Source: Bradyrhizobium sp. MOS002 (GTDB lineage: Bacteria > Pseudomonadota > Alphaproteobacteria > Rhizobiales > Xanthobacteraceae). From it: DNA of 64,000 nt. The stretch lies in assembly GCF_003020115.1 (NCBI RefSeq), contig NZ_PYFX01000020.1, positions 1-64,000 of the forward strand, written 5' to 3'. The notes beneath the pieces are model-generated. The model saw nothing but the letters and a program-made list of their open reading frames with translations, was not told the DNA's origin and did not search any database. The position numbers and the translations under genes were made by a program. This document shows positions 51,671 to 60,280 of the stretch, in pieces; position 1 is the first letter of the stretch; each line of letters begins with the position of its first letter.

Positions 51671-51904
51671 ATGGTCCAGATGTATTTCCATTGTTCCAAT
51701 GCCGAAGGCACGCTGATCGATCGGTACGGCACCGCCGTCGCCAATCTGAACGAGGCGCGCGACCGTGCCGCCCAGATCATGCGCTCGATGATCCTGACGC
51801 CCGGCACTGAGGACTGGCGCGACTGGGTGATTCATATCAGCAGCGACGACGGCGAGGAGATCTTCGACCTCCCCTTTGCTGCCATGCTCGGCAAGCCGCA
51901 CTGA
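51671..51904 (+). CDS. small DUF6894-type protein
   Basis: The product is 77 residues with a strong AAAGGAGG site. It shows MYFHCSNAEGTLIDRYGTAVANLNEARDRAAQIM, the short beta-alpha pattern of DUF6894, frequent in Bradyrhizobium in many copies; function unknown. It is acidic and has no signal peptide. It is followed at nine bases by another small gene, so they form a pair. Confidence 0.75.
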   Translation: MVQMYFHCSNAEGTLIDRYGTAVANLNEARDRAAQIMRSMILTPGTEDWRDWVIHISSDDGEEIFDLPFAAMLGKPH

Positions 51905-51913
51905 GGTGATGCC

Positions 51914-52090
51914 ATGTTGCTCGCGTCACTGACCCTGCTCCGCCAGCCCCTGAACTTCGTCGCCAGCAAATGGCAGACACTGATGCGGATCGCGGGCAAT
52001 CCCTACCGGCCCGAACTCCACTACATGCGCGGGCCTGGCCCGAAATGGCACGCCAAGTATCAGGCCAGCCGGCTGGATCGCGCGCGCTGA
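51914..52090 (+). CDS. 58-residue basic protein of unknown function
   Basis: Coupled to the DUF6894 gene: GAGG directly after its stop, ATG 51914. The product is 58 residues, starts with a hydrophobic stretch (LLASLTLL) and ends very basic with several Trp, Tyr and His. I do not recognise a family. The ribosome binding site, spacing and codon use support translation. Confidence 0.6.
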   Translation: MLLASLTLLRQPLNFVASKWQTLMRIAGNPYRPELHYMRGPGPKWHAKYQASRLDRAR

Positions 52091-52134
52091 GCCCTGTGGC
52101 TCCTGCTTCCCACTGATCGGTCTCTCAATTCGTC

Positions 52135-52197
52135 ATGCCCGGGCCTGCCCCGGGCATCAATGTCTTGGCATTTACGTCTTGGCATCTACGTCTTGGC
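52135..52197. repeat. palindrome plus 14-bp tandem repeat
   Basis: A 9-bp hairpin (ATGCCCGGG 52135-52143, CCCGGGCAT 52149-52157) is followed by two and a half copies of a 14-bp unit starting GTCTTGGCAT (52162-52175, 52176-52189, partial to 52197; one base differs). It lies in the 263-bp gap before the gamma-glutamyltransferase gene. No other feature is seen in the gap. Confidence 0.75.
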
Positions 52198-52353
52198 GAC
52201 TGCGCCCTCCCCCGCCTGTTTCACACCAGCCATGTCGCGTCGCCCTTTCGATGTTCTCGGTGGGGACGATGTGCCATTCTTCGCGGGCTTCCGCCAATTG
52301 CGGAGCTCAGCGCAACGAAGCCATACAACCAAAGATAGCACACAGACACCATC

Positions 52354-53943
52354 ATGCCGCACCAGTTCAGCCACGCCCAAACCGTCCGCAAGCCCGCCGT
52401 CACATCCAAAGGCGGCATCGTCGCCGCCCAATCGCGGCGGGCGGCCGAAGTGGGAGCGCAAGTGCTGGCGGCAGGCGGCGACTGCGTGGACGCGATCGTC
52501 GCCACCACCTTCGCGCTCAACGTGCTGGAGCCCTGGAACAGCGGCATGGGCGGCGGCGGCGCGATGGTGCTCTACCGTGCCGCGGAAAATCGCTACGAGG
52601 TGATCGACTACGGCATGTGCGCGCCGCAAAGCCTGCGCACCGCCGACTATCCGCTCAGCGGAGAAGGCGCGGCGTCCGATCTGTTTCCCTGGCAGCGGGT
52701 GAAGGACGACCGCAACATCCACGGCCCCGGCTCGATCGCCGTGCCCGGCGTCGTCGCCGGCATGGAGGAGGCGCATCGCCGCCACGCCAGGCTGCCGTGG
52801 AAAGATCTGGTCGCGCCGGCCGTCGCCCTCGCCGGCGAAGGCCTGCTGGTCGATTGGTGGACCACGCTGACGATCGCGGCATCGGCGGCCGATCTTCGGC
52901 GCTATCCCGCGAGCGCAGCAACGTTCCTGAAGGACGGCCTGCCGCCGAGCGCGCCGTGGGGCATCAAGTCCGAGACACGACTGCCGCTGGGCACGTTGAA
53001 GGCGACACTGGCGCACCTCGCCGACGCCGGTCCGCGCGATTTCTACCAAGGTGATCTCGCCAGGAGCATCGCGTCCGACATCAAGGCCGACGGCGGCGCG
53101 CTGTCAGTGGAAGACCTCGCCGCGTTCCGGGCCCATCTGCGCGAGCCGCTGGCGATCCCCTATCGCGGCGGCAAGGTGTTTGCGACGCCGGAGCTCACGG
53201 CCGGACCGACAATGGCGCATGCGCTGCGCCTGTTGCAGCAGAATCTGATGCCGGGACGCGAGCCCGACGCGGCCACCTATGTCGAATATGCCGCCGCGCT
53301 GCAATCGGCCTATCGCGAACGGCTCAAGGATATGGGCGATGCCGACGGCAAGCGCTCGCTCGGCGCGGAATATCTGGCGCCCGCCTGCACCACGCATTTC
53401 TCCGTGGTCGACCGCCACGGCAACATCGCGGCCGTGACGCAGACGCTGCTCTCATCCTTCGGCTCGAAATACGTCACGCCGCACACCGGCATCGGCATGA
53501 ACAATGGCATCATGTGGTTCGACCCGACGCCGGGCACCACCAACTCGCTCGCCCCTGGCAAGCGCTGTCTCACCAATTACACGCCTGTTATCGCCGAGGC
53601 CAAGGACGGCAAACGGCTCGCGGTCGGCGCCTCCGGCGGTCGCCGCATCCTGCCGTCGGTGATGCAGATCGTGTCCTTTGCGATGGATTTCGGCATGGAT
53701 CTCGATGCCGCGATCCATCAGCCGCGCATCGATGCCAGCGAAGGCGCGATCGTGATCGGCGATACCAGGTTGCCGGCCGACACACGCGAGACGCTCGCGG
53801 CGCGATTCGACTATGAGGAAGCGCGGGTGCAATCCTTGCCGCAGAAATTCGCCTGCCCGAGCGTCGTGATGCGCGCCGGCGACACCAATTCCGGCGCGGT
53901 CGAGATCTTTCAGCCCTGGGCCGACGCGGTGGCGGAAGGCTGA
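52354..53943 (+). CDS. gamma-glutamyltransferase family protein
   Basis: The protein is 529 residues. The Ntn-hydrolase precursor is autoprocessed at the conserved TTHFSVVD: Thr346 would become the new N-terminal nucleophile of the small subunit. The large-subunit features GIVAAQSRRAAEVG and GMGGGGAMVLYR (oxyanion/substrate region) and the small-subunit GIGMNNGIMWFDP and GRRILPSVMQI are present. It has no signal peptide, unlike periplasmic GGT, so it may be cytoplasmic and act on gamma-glutamyl compounds such as gamma-glutamyl amines. It stands alone and is convergent with the protease gene. Confidence 0.9.
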   Translation: MPHQFSHAQTVRKPAVTSKGGIVAAQSRRAAEVGAQVLAAGGDCVDAIVATTFALNVLEPWNSGMGGGGAMVLYRAAENRYEVIDYGMCAPQSLRTADYPLSGEGAASDLFPWQRVKDDRNIHGPGSIAVPGVVAGMEEAHRRHARLPWKDLVAPAVALAGEGLLVDWWTTLTIAASAADLRRYPASAATFLKDGLPPSAPWGIKSETRLPLGTLKATLAHLADAGPRDFYQGDLARSIASDIKADGGALSVEDLAAFRAHLREPLAIPYRGGKVFATPELTAGPTMAHALRLLQQNLMPGREPDAATYVEYAAALQSAYRERLKDMGDADGKRSLGAEYLAPACTTHFSVVDRHGNIAAVTQTLLSSFGSKYVTPHTGIGMNNGIMWFDPTPGTTNSLAPGKRCLTNYTPVIAEAKDGKRLAVGASGGRRILPSVMQIVSFAMDFGMDLDAAIHQPRIDASEGAIVIGDTRLPADTRETLAARFDYEEARVQSLPQKFACPSVVMRAGDTNSGAVEIFQPWADAVAEG

Positions 53944-54013
53944 GCGCCCGCTGATGAATGCGTAGCGGCCAGCGAGGCTGATCAAACTTGGGTCTCTGGC
54001 CCTGCCCAACACG

Positions 54014-54682
54014 CTATCGAAACGTCAACGAGTTGCCGTAGTGGAAAGCCCCCACGAATGTCTGGAACGCGACACGGTATTGCCCCGGTTGCAGCATGAT
54101 GCCGCCGGCGGTCAAATATGGATTGGTCACGCCGGGATAAGGGAACGGGTCGTTCAACACCACATCGAAACCAGCCGGGCTGCTCTCATAGCCGACCACG
54201 ACGATCGCATGCTGGCTGACGCCGAGGCCGGGCGGATATGGAATCTGGCCGGGGCTGATTCCGGCAAGGATCGGGCCATCATTGTCGATCTGGTGCTTAA
54301 TCTCCGTAGGCGACAAAATTCCGCGGAACTGGAGAAAGACGCTCGCATTCTGGTAACCCGCAAACTGCTGGGCCATCATGGCATAGGACTGCATGATGAG
54401 CGCCACTCTCTGCATGGTTCCGCCGGCATTCAGGCACATTCCGCAATTCGCCATGCATGGCCCACCCTGGGCCGCAACAACGGCACACTGGTAGTTTCCA
54501 AACTGGTTGAGGTTGGGATAGCCGAGGTACTCGAAAATCATTGCTGCTGAAGCAGCAAAACACCATTCCGGCGTCTGTTGTGCGACCGGAGAGATCGGCA
54601 GCACGGTCGCAGCGGCGCGTTCGGAGAGTCCGCCGAGCGCGAAGAACGTGAGCATCAAAGCCTTCAATACAAATTTCTTCAC
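54014..54682 (-). CDS. secreted papain-like cysteine protease (C70/C39-like)
   Basis: The protein is 222 residues with a signal peptide (1-25, ending AAA). The papain-fold triad is visible: Q36 (oxyanion) and C41 (QQTPEWCFAASAAMIF), H158 (SQHAIVVVGYE) and N177 (VLNDPF). Four extra Cys at about 66-83 may form disulfides. The family includes staphopain-like and AvrRpt2-like enzymes, some of which are effectors. There is no pro-domain. It is convergent with the GGT gene and follows a transmembrane protein gene. Confidence 0.82.
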   Translation of the reverse strand: MKKFVLKALMLTFFALGGLSERAAATVLPISPVAQQTPEWCFAASAAMIFEYLGYPNLNQFGNYQCAVVAAQGGPCMANCGMCLNAGGTMQRVALIMQSYAMMAQQFAGYQNASVFLQFRGILSPTEIKHQIDNDGPILAGISPGQIPYPPGLGVSQHAIVVVGYESSPAGFDVVLNDPFPYPGVTNPYLTAGGIMLQPGQYRVAFQTFVGAFHYGNSLTFR

Positions 54683-54719
54683 GGAATCCCCCGCTGTATC
54701 GTCAGTCCAAAACAGGCAA

Positions 54720-55589
54720 TCAGAGACTGGAAAAATTGGCCGGGACCGGACAATCGCGGCCCTGGAGCTGTGTAAGCGCGTCCTTCACCGTCATGGTGAG
54801 CTGAAGCCGCTGCTGATCGTAGAGGCCCTTGCTCATATCCACGAAGCGCTGGAAGTCCTGGGCCCCGTTGTCGCAATCACGTGTCATGTACTCTGCGACG
54901 ACTAGATCGGCGAGGACATAAGCGCGCGAAGCCAGGCTCTGGGCAGTGTCGCCTAGTACATTGATTGCCTCGATAAACGCAGCGCGCCCCTTGCTCGGAT
55001 CTGCCGACGCGTAAAGCAGCTTGCCTTGGTAACGGAGGGCCTCCGACCGCAGATTCGGCGTGACATCGGTTTTTGCGACGGCCCTGCCGACGAAGGACTT
55101 GGCAATCTGGAAGTCGCCGACGGTATAGGCCTCGTTGATCAAGATCAGCAACTGCGGAATGCCGATGTCCTCATCCCTCATGTCCTTGAGCATTGCACGA
55201 GCGGTGGCGATGTCGTTCAGGATCTGTGGCGTGATGACACTGGCCATCGCCAGCTGCAGCTGCGGCGTCGAGGAGTCCAGCGAAAATCTGATCAGCTCCT
55301 GTCGCAGCTTTGCGGCGGAGTTGACGGCCTGATTGAACTGGCTCAGGCGGGCAATGCGATCCGCTTCCGGCTTGGCAATGAACGTGCTGTGAAGCGAGGC
55401 GAAAGTCAGAACCAGGCCGAGAAACAGAGCGCTCGCGCTGGCACTCTCGGTTAGCTTCTTGAACATCGTCTTGTGCGAGTTCTTCTCGAGCTCGCCGATG
55501 CGATCGCCGAAATTCTTCAGCAGAACATCTGTCGATGTGAGGGCGGTCGGCGGCGCGGTTACGGCCGGCGCTGGCGCAAAATCGGACAT
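54720..55589 (-). CDS. single-pass membrane protein with TPR-like helical domain, unknown function
   Basis: The product is 289 residues from ATG 55589, with GGAGGGG just upstream. Residues 1-30 are Ala/Pro/Thr-rich. There is one membrane segment at about 50-70 (ASALFLGLVLTFASLHSTFIA), then about 210 residues of helices with TPR-like spacing (LLILINEAYTVGDFQIAKSFVGRAV, SEALRYQGKLLYASADPSKGRAAFIEAI). No recognised family. It lies 37 bp upstream of the protease gene and may be co-transcribed, possibly as a scaffold or inhibitor. Confidence 0.65.
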   Translation of the reverse strand: MSDFAPAPAVTAPPTALTSTDVLLKNFGDRIGELEKNSHKTMFKKLTESASASALFLGLVLTFASLHSTFIAKPEADRIARLSQFNQAVNSAAKLRQELIRFSLDSSTPQLQLAMASVITPQILNDIATARAMLKDMRDEDIGIPQLLILINEAYTVGDFQIAKSFVGRAVAKTDVTPNLRSEALRYQGKLLYASADPSKGRAAFIEAINVLGDTAQSLASRAYVLADLVVAEYMTRDCDNGAQDFQRFVDMSKGLYDQQRLQLTMTVKDALTQLQGRDCPVPANFSSL

Positions 55590-55804
55590 GGCCCCTCCGA
55601 AATTGAAATTGCTGCGATGCAGCCAATGCGTCTCGATGAAAACTTGGCAATAAAGTTGTGCAATGAATACGAAACAACCATAGCGAATTTGCGGGTGCAA
55701 GACAACGGGAATCGCTTGAGCCGCGCCCCAACACCGCGACAACGATCCGCGTCGTCCCGGAACGCTCGCCGCTCGCCCGACCCGGATTGACGGACTGCTT
55801 GCCG

Positions 55805-57091
55805 CTAGATCCCCAGCCGGTCCCGCACGCGACCAGCAATCACTGCCGTCGTCACGCCCACCGGCCAGAATGCGTGCATCGGGATCGGCTTGATGCCGGT
55901 GACGGGCATGTCGATCTCGGCCTTGGCGCCGCCGATCAACCGTCGTGCGAGCTGCGCGCCCATCGCGGTCGAGAGCGCGACGCCGCGGCCGTTGCAGCCG
56001 AGCGAGATCAGGATGTTGTCCGCGGGCTCATGCACATGCGGGTAATGATCCCCGGTGATGGCGAGCCGGCTGTTCCAGCCATGGGTCCAGGCAACGCCCC
56101 TGAGCTGCGGCCATAACCGCTCGGCGTACCGCATGAGATAGGCGACGTCGGTGGGCGATTTGATCCAGCGCATCGGACCGCGGCCGCCCATCAAGAGGCG
56201 ATTCTGCTGATCGACGCGGTAATAGACGGTGATGTGGCCACTCTCGTAGAGCACTGGCCGCGTCGGCATGATCGCACGCGCGACCTCGTCCGAAAGCGGC
56301 GCCGTGGCAGCGATCGAGGAAAACACCGGCACGATGGTGCGGCGGAGCGCCGGCCAGAGATCGTCCGTAAAACCGTTGGTCGCGAGCAGGACCTTATCCG
56401 CATGCACCACCGCGCGCGGTGTCTCGATGCGCCAGCGACTGCCCTCGCGACGCAGCGACAGCGCCGGTGTCTCGCCATGCACCTTTGCGCCCGCGGCAAT
56501 CGCGGCGCGCGCGAGGCCGCGGGCATAGCTGAGGGGATGCAGATCGCCGCCGCGCGTATCCAGCATGGCGCCGATGTAGCGATCCGTGCCGGTCATCTCG
56601 CGCAACTGCTCGCGATTGAGGTACGTCACCGGCATGCCGCGGGCGATGCATTGTCGTGCGGTTGTCTCGATCGCGGCGGCGCTGGCCTCGTTATAGGCCG
56701 CGCGCAGCGTACCGTTCTGCCGCGCTTCGCACGGGATCTGGTAGCGGCGGATCAAATCATGGGTGAAATTCGTCGTGCCGTAGGAGAACTCGATCATGCG
56801 GCGGCCGAGCTCAGCGCCGAAATCCGCCTCGATCTGATCGGGATCGTGCTTCAGTCCGGGGTTGGTGTGACCGCCATTATTGCCGGATGCGCCCCAGCCC
56901 GGCTCCTGCGCCTCCAGCACCAGCGCCTCGACGCCCTGCTCCGCCAGATGCAACGCGGTGGACAGGCCGGTGTAGCCGCCGCCGATGATGGCGACCGAGA
57001 CCGTCTTGTCGACGTCGAGCGGCGGCGTCGCCACCGGCGCGACGGCGGTGTCGGCATAGAGAGACGGCGGCAGAGGCAGGCGCGCGTTCAT
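55805..57091 (-). CDS. PuuB-like FAD-dependent amine oxidase (DAO family)
   Basis: The protein is 428 residues. It has a DAO-type Rossmann fold (AIIGGGYTGLSTALHLAEQG) with the GWGASGNNGGHTNPGL loop typical of gamma-glutamylputrescine oxidase-like enzymes, and C-terminal ISLGCNGRGVALSTAMG contacting FAD. It is last in the operon with a polar amino acid ABC transporter (13 bp after the ATPase gene). It should oxidise an imported amine or N-substituted amino acid to an aldehyde or imine with release of H2O2. Confidence 0.87.
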   Translation of the reverse strand: MNARLPLPPSLYADTAVAPVATPPLDVDKTVSVAIIGGGYTGLSTALHLAEQGVEALVLEAQEPGWGASGNNGGHTNPGLKHDPDQIEADFGAELGRRMIEFSYGTTNFTHDLIRRYQIPCEARQNGTLRAAYNEASAAAIETTARQCIARGMPVTYLNREQLREMTGTDRYIGAMLDTRGGDLHPLSYARGLARAAIAAGAKVHGETPALSLRREGSRWRIETPRAVVHADKVLLATNGFTDDLWPALRRTIVPVFSSIAATAPLSDEVARAIMPTRPVLYESGHITVYYRVDQQNRLLMGGRGPMRWIKSPTDVAYLMRYAERLWPQLRGVAWTHGWNSRLAITGDHYPHVHEPADNILISLGCNGRGVALSTAMGAQLARRLIGGAKAEIDMPVTGIKPIPMHAFWPVGVTTAVIAGRVRDRLGI

Positions 57092-57103
57092 GGCAAGAAC
57101 CGG

Positions 57104-57835
57104 TCAGAGCGGATGCAGCACGCGGCGCAAAAAATCCTGCGTGCGCGGATGCTGGGGTTGATTGAGCAGCGCCCTCGCCGGCCCCTGCTCGACGATGACG
57201 CCGCCGTCGATGAACAGCACGCGGTCTGCGACGTCGCGGGCAAACCCCATCTCATGGGTGACGACGACCATGGTCATGCCGTCGTCGGCGAGCTTGCGCA
57301 TCACGCCGAGAACGTCGCCGACGAGTTCGGGATCGAGCGCCGAGGTCGGCTCGTCGAACAGGATGGCCTTGGGCTGCATCGCCAGCGCCCGCGCAATCGC
57401 GACGCGCTGCTGCTGGCCGCCGGAGAGCTGCGGCGGATGTTCGTTGGCTTTCTCGGCAAGGCCCACTTGGGCGAGCAGCGCGCGGCCGCGCTCGAACGCG
57501 TCAGCGCGCGGCTCCTTCTTCACATAGAGCGGACCTTCGACCACGTTCTCCAGCACCGTCCGGTGCGGAAACAGGTTGAAGCGCTGGAACACCATCGAGA
57601 CCTGGGTGCGGATCTTCACGATCGACGGCGCATCGCGGTCAACCTTCAATCCGTCGATGCTGATCTCGCCGCGATCGTAGCTTTCGAGTCCGTTGATACA
57701 GCGCAAAATGGTGGACTTGCCGGAGCCGGAGGGACCGACGATGCAGACCACCTCGCCCTTCTGGACGGACGCCGTGATGCCCTTGAGCACCTCGTTCTCG
57801 CCAAAGCTCTTGTGGACGTCGGTCAGCTCGATCAT
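57104..57835 (-). CDS. polar amino acid ABC transporter ATP-binding protein
   Basis: The product is 243 residues. Walker A GPSGSGKST, signature LSGGQQQR, Walker B ILFDEPTSAL and H-loop VTHEM are all normal; GlnQ/HisP type. Start 57835 overlaps the permease stop (ATGA). It powers uptake for the neighbouring catabolic enzyme. Confidence 0.93.
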   Translation of the reverse strand: MIELTDVHKSFGENEVLKGITASVQKGEVVCIVGPSGSGKSTILRCINGLESYDRGEISIDGLKVDRDAPSIVKIRTQVSMVFQRFNLFPHRTVLENVVEGPLYVKKEPRADAFERGRALLAQVGLAEKANEHPPQLSGGQQQRVAIARALAMQPKAILFDEPTSALDPELVGDVLGVMRKLADDGMTMVVVTHEMGFARDVADRVLFIDGGVIVEQGPARALLNQPQHPRTQDFLRRVLHPL

Positions 57836-58485
57836 TTCTTGCCGGCCCGCTTCTCGAAGTGACGGACCAGCAGGATCAGCGGAATGCTCATGGTGAGATA
57901 CATCAACGCGACCATCGTAAACACGTTGGTGTTCTTGAAGGTCGAGGACGCGATCAGCTTGCCTTGCAGCGCGAGCTCTGCGACCGTGATGGTCGAGGCC
58001 TGCGAGGAGTCTTTCAGCATCATGATCATGACGTTGCCGTAGGGCGGCAGCACGATCCGCACCGCCTGCGGCAGCACGACGCGGCGCATGGTCAACCACC
58101 AGCCCATGCCGATCGATTGCGCCGCCTCGATCTGCCCCTTGTCGATGGCCTCGATACCGGCGCGGAAATTTTCCGCCTGATAGGCCGAATAGGCGATGCC
58201 GAGCCCGAGGATCGCCGCCTGCAACGCGGAGAGCGTGACGCCGAGATCGGGCATCACGAAGTAGAGGTAGAACAACAGCACGATGATCGGAATGCCGCGG
58301 ATTACATTGATCAGGCTGGCGCTGAGCAGTGAGAGGACGCGGATGCCGGAGACCCGCATCATCGCCCAGACGAGGCCAAGCACCGTCGAAAGCAGCAGCG
58401 AGCCGATGGTGACGACGATCGTCAGCACGACGCCGCTCATCAGAATCGGGAAGAACTCGGCAGCGTCGTGCCAGAAGCCTTTCAT
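57832..58485 (-). CDS. polar amino acid ABC transporter permease (HisM/GlnP type)
   Basis: The protein is 217 residues with about five transmembrane helices. The EAA motif reads IEAAQSIGMGWWLTMRRVVLPQAVR. Only one permease is encoded, so it must form a homodimer or pair with a permease from elsewhere. It is 53 bp downstream of the binding protein gene. Confidence 0.92.
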   Translation of the reverse strand: MKGFWHDAAEFFPILMSGVVLTIVVTIGSLLLSTVLGLVWAMMRVSGIRVLSLLSASLINVIRGIPIIVLLFYLYFVMPDLGVTLSALQAAILGLGIAYSAYQAENFRAGIEAIDKGQIEAAQSIGMGWWLTMRRVVLPQAVRIVLPPYGNVMIMMLKDSSQASTITVAELALQGKLIASSTFKNTNVFTMVALMYLTMSIPLILLVRHFEKRAGKK

Positions 58486-58538
58486 CGGGCAGCCTTCGAT
58501 CAGCCTCTAACAATCAGCCTCTATCAACCTTGGGCCTT

Positions 58539-59288
58539 CTAACCCCATTTTTCGAGGATCTTGTCGATGGTGCCGTTGGCCTTCAGCTTGGCAAGCGAGG
58601 CGTTGATCTTGCCGAGCAGCGCGGTCTCGCCCTTGCGCACGCCGATGCCGACCGAGCCGACCGTGGCCGGCTTGTAGCTGTCGACGAGCCGCACCTCGGG
58701 GAAGCCGCCCTGCTTCAGATTGTAGGCAAGGATCGGGTAGTCGGCGTAGCCGGCCTTGAGGCGGCCGGTGTTCACGTCGCGCAGGATGTCGGGAATGGTG
58801 TCGTAGGCCTTGACGTCCGCAAACAGGCCGGACTTCTTCAGCGCATCGACGAAGGCCGTGCCGACCTGGGCGCCGACGGTCTCGCCCTTGAGGTCGTCCT
58901 GTGTGGCGTAGGCCTTGGTGTCGCTCTTCGGCACCACGAGGCCTTCACCATAGGTATAGATCGGGTCGGAGAAATCGACGACCTCCTTGCGCGGCGCCGT
59001 GATGAACATCGCAGCGGCAATGATATCGATCTTGCTCGAGGTCAGCGACGGAATCAGCGCCGAGAACGCCATCGGCTCGATCTGTACGTTGAGGCCGGCA
59101 TCCTTACCGATCTCGGTGACGATATCGACCATGATGCCCTGGATGGTGTTGGTCTTGGTATCGAGGAAGGTGAAAGGAATGCCGGTCGGCGTCGAACCGA
59201 CCTTCAGCACCTGCTGCGCCGAAGCCGGCACGACTGCGGCAATCGCGAGCACCGCGACTGCGGCCTGGACAAAACGCTTCAACGCCAT
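58539..59288 (-). CDS. polar amino acid-binding periplasmic protein
   Basis: The product is 249 residues from ATG 59288, preceded by AAGGGGA. It has a signal peptide (about 1-24, ending ASAQ) and a type II SBP_bac_3 fold (GSTPTGIPFTFLDTKTNTIQG, IDIIAAAMFITAPRKEVVDFSDP). It is the first gene of the four-gene operon leading to the PuuB-like oxidase. The divergent gene is an XRE-cupin regulator, and two inverted repeats lie in the shared promoter region. Confidence 0.92.
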   Translation of the reverse strand: MALKRFVQAAVAVLAIAAVVPASAQQVLKVGSTPTGIPFTFLDTKTNTIQGIMVDIVTEIGKDAGLNVQIEPMAFSALIPSLTSSKIDIIAAAMFITAPRKEVVDFSDPIYTYGEGLVVPKSDTKAYATQDDLKGETVGAQVGTAFVDALKKSGLFADVKAYDTIPDILRDVNTGRLKAGYADYPILAYNLKQGGFPEVRLVDSYKPATVGSVGIGVRKGETALLGKINASLAKLKANGTIDKILEKWG

Positions 59289-59371
59289 CGCATTCCCCTT
59301 TGGGTCCGGCCGATGGCGGCGCTCGCAGATGTCGTGATCGCAGACATTGCGGGCCGAGCCGTTTCGGCCTA

Positions 59372-59439
59372 TTTTCACCAATATGAAAATTTGGTCACAC
59401 TTTCGCGACCGATGCAAGCGGTTTTCATGCACATGAAGG
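59372..59439. promoter_or_regulatory. two XRE-cupin operator-like inverted repeats
   Basis: Site 1: TTTTCA-N6-TGAAAA (59372-59389), overlapping a second inverted repeat ACCAA-N9-TTGGT (59377-59395). Site 2: TTTTCA-N6-TGAAGG (59422-59439). Centres are 50 bp apart, about five helical turns, between the divergent binding-protein and XRE-cupin genes. The matching geometry suggests binding of the adjacent regulator, with autoregulation. Confidence 0.6.
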
Positions 59440-59451
59440 AAGCGGTTTGAC

Positions 59452-60123
59452 GTGAGCGGTGGCAAAAGAATGCACAGACCGGCCGCCGCAAAGCCGGCGA
59501 AGATGAAGGCGAAGGTGAAAGCCAACGCTATCGCCAAAGCGCCCGAGCCGGCGATGGATGTCGCGGTCGGCCGCCGCATTCGCGATCTCAGGCGGATCAG
59601 GCAATTCTCGCTCGAGACGGTCGCCTCGCGCACGGAGCTGTCGATCGGCTTCCTCAGCCAGATCGAGCGCGGCCTGTCGTCGCCGTCGCTGCGCGTACTG
59701 GCGACGCTCGCCGACGTGCTCGGCGTCGGCATCGCCGCGCTATTCGGCGCCAGCCCGAGCGCCGACGGCGCATCCGACCAAATCGTCACGCGCGGACTTC
59801 GGCGGCCCGAACTGAAACTCTGGCGCACCGGCGTGTCGAAGCAATTGCTGAGCCCCGCGAGCGCAGACAACCGGCTCAATCTGTTCCTGGTACATCTGGA
59901 GCCCGGCGGCTCCACCGGCGACGAGCTCTACACCCATGACGGCGAGGAAGCCGGCCTCGTGCTCGAGGGCGAGATGATGCTGACGGTGGACAACGAGACA
60001 TGGTCGCTGAAGACGGGCGACAGTTTTCGCTTTGCAAGCCGGAGGCCGCACCGGTTTTCAAATCCGGCCGAGGATGCCAAAGCGGTGGTGCTGTGGGTGA
60101 ATTGCGTGACGGGCACGGGGTAG
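59452..60123 (+). CDS. XRE-family regulator with cupin sensor domain
   Basis: The protein is 223 residues from GTG 59452 (AAGGAAG eight bases upstream); ATG 59470 is an alternative. It has a Lys/Ala-rich extension of about 35 residues. XRE helix-turn-helix, about 40-95 (IRDLRRIRQFSLETVASRTELSIGFLSQIERG). Cupin, about 150-220 (HDGEEAGLVLEGEMMLTVD, GDSFRFASRRPHRFSN). The family includes PuuR, which senses putrescine. It should control the divergent transporter and oxidase operon. Confidence 0.88.
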   Translation: MSGGKRMHRPAAAKPAKMKAKVKANAIAKAPEPAMDVAVGRRIRDLRRIRQFSLETVASRTELSIGFLSQIERGLSSPSLRVLATLADVLGVGIAALFGASPSADGASDQIVTRGLRRPELKLWRTGVSKQLLSPASADNRLNLFLVHLEPGGSTGDELYTHDGEEAGLVLEGEMMLTVDNETWSLKTGDSFRFASRRPHRFSNPAEDAKAVVLWVNCVTGTG

Positions 60124-60181
60124 GCCCCGTGCTCATCTTCCGCGCACCGCGATAGTAGGAAGAGCCGCGACGTCTCGACAT

Positions 60182-60267
60182 CGTCATTGCGAGCGAAGCG
60201 AAGCAATCCAGAATCTCTCCGCGGGAACAGTCTGGATTGCTTCGTCGCTTCGCTCCTCGCAATGACG
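60182..60267. repeat. long palindromic intergenic repeat, copy 2
   Basis: Left arm 60182-60210 and right arm 60233-60267 are imperfect reverse complements; the arm begins CGTCATTGCGAGCGAAGCG. The right arm carries a few extra bases. It is the same family as 47194-47273. It lies in the convergent gap between the XRE-cupin and DadA genes. Confidence 0.88.
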
Positions 60268-60280
60268 AGGGGATAGAGTC

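Noticed and set aside
52162..52197. Short CRISPR-like array
   Set aside because: The 14-bp units are directly adjacent with no spacers and there are no cas genes.
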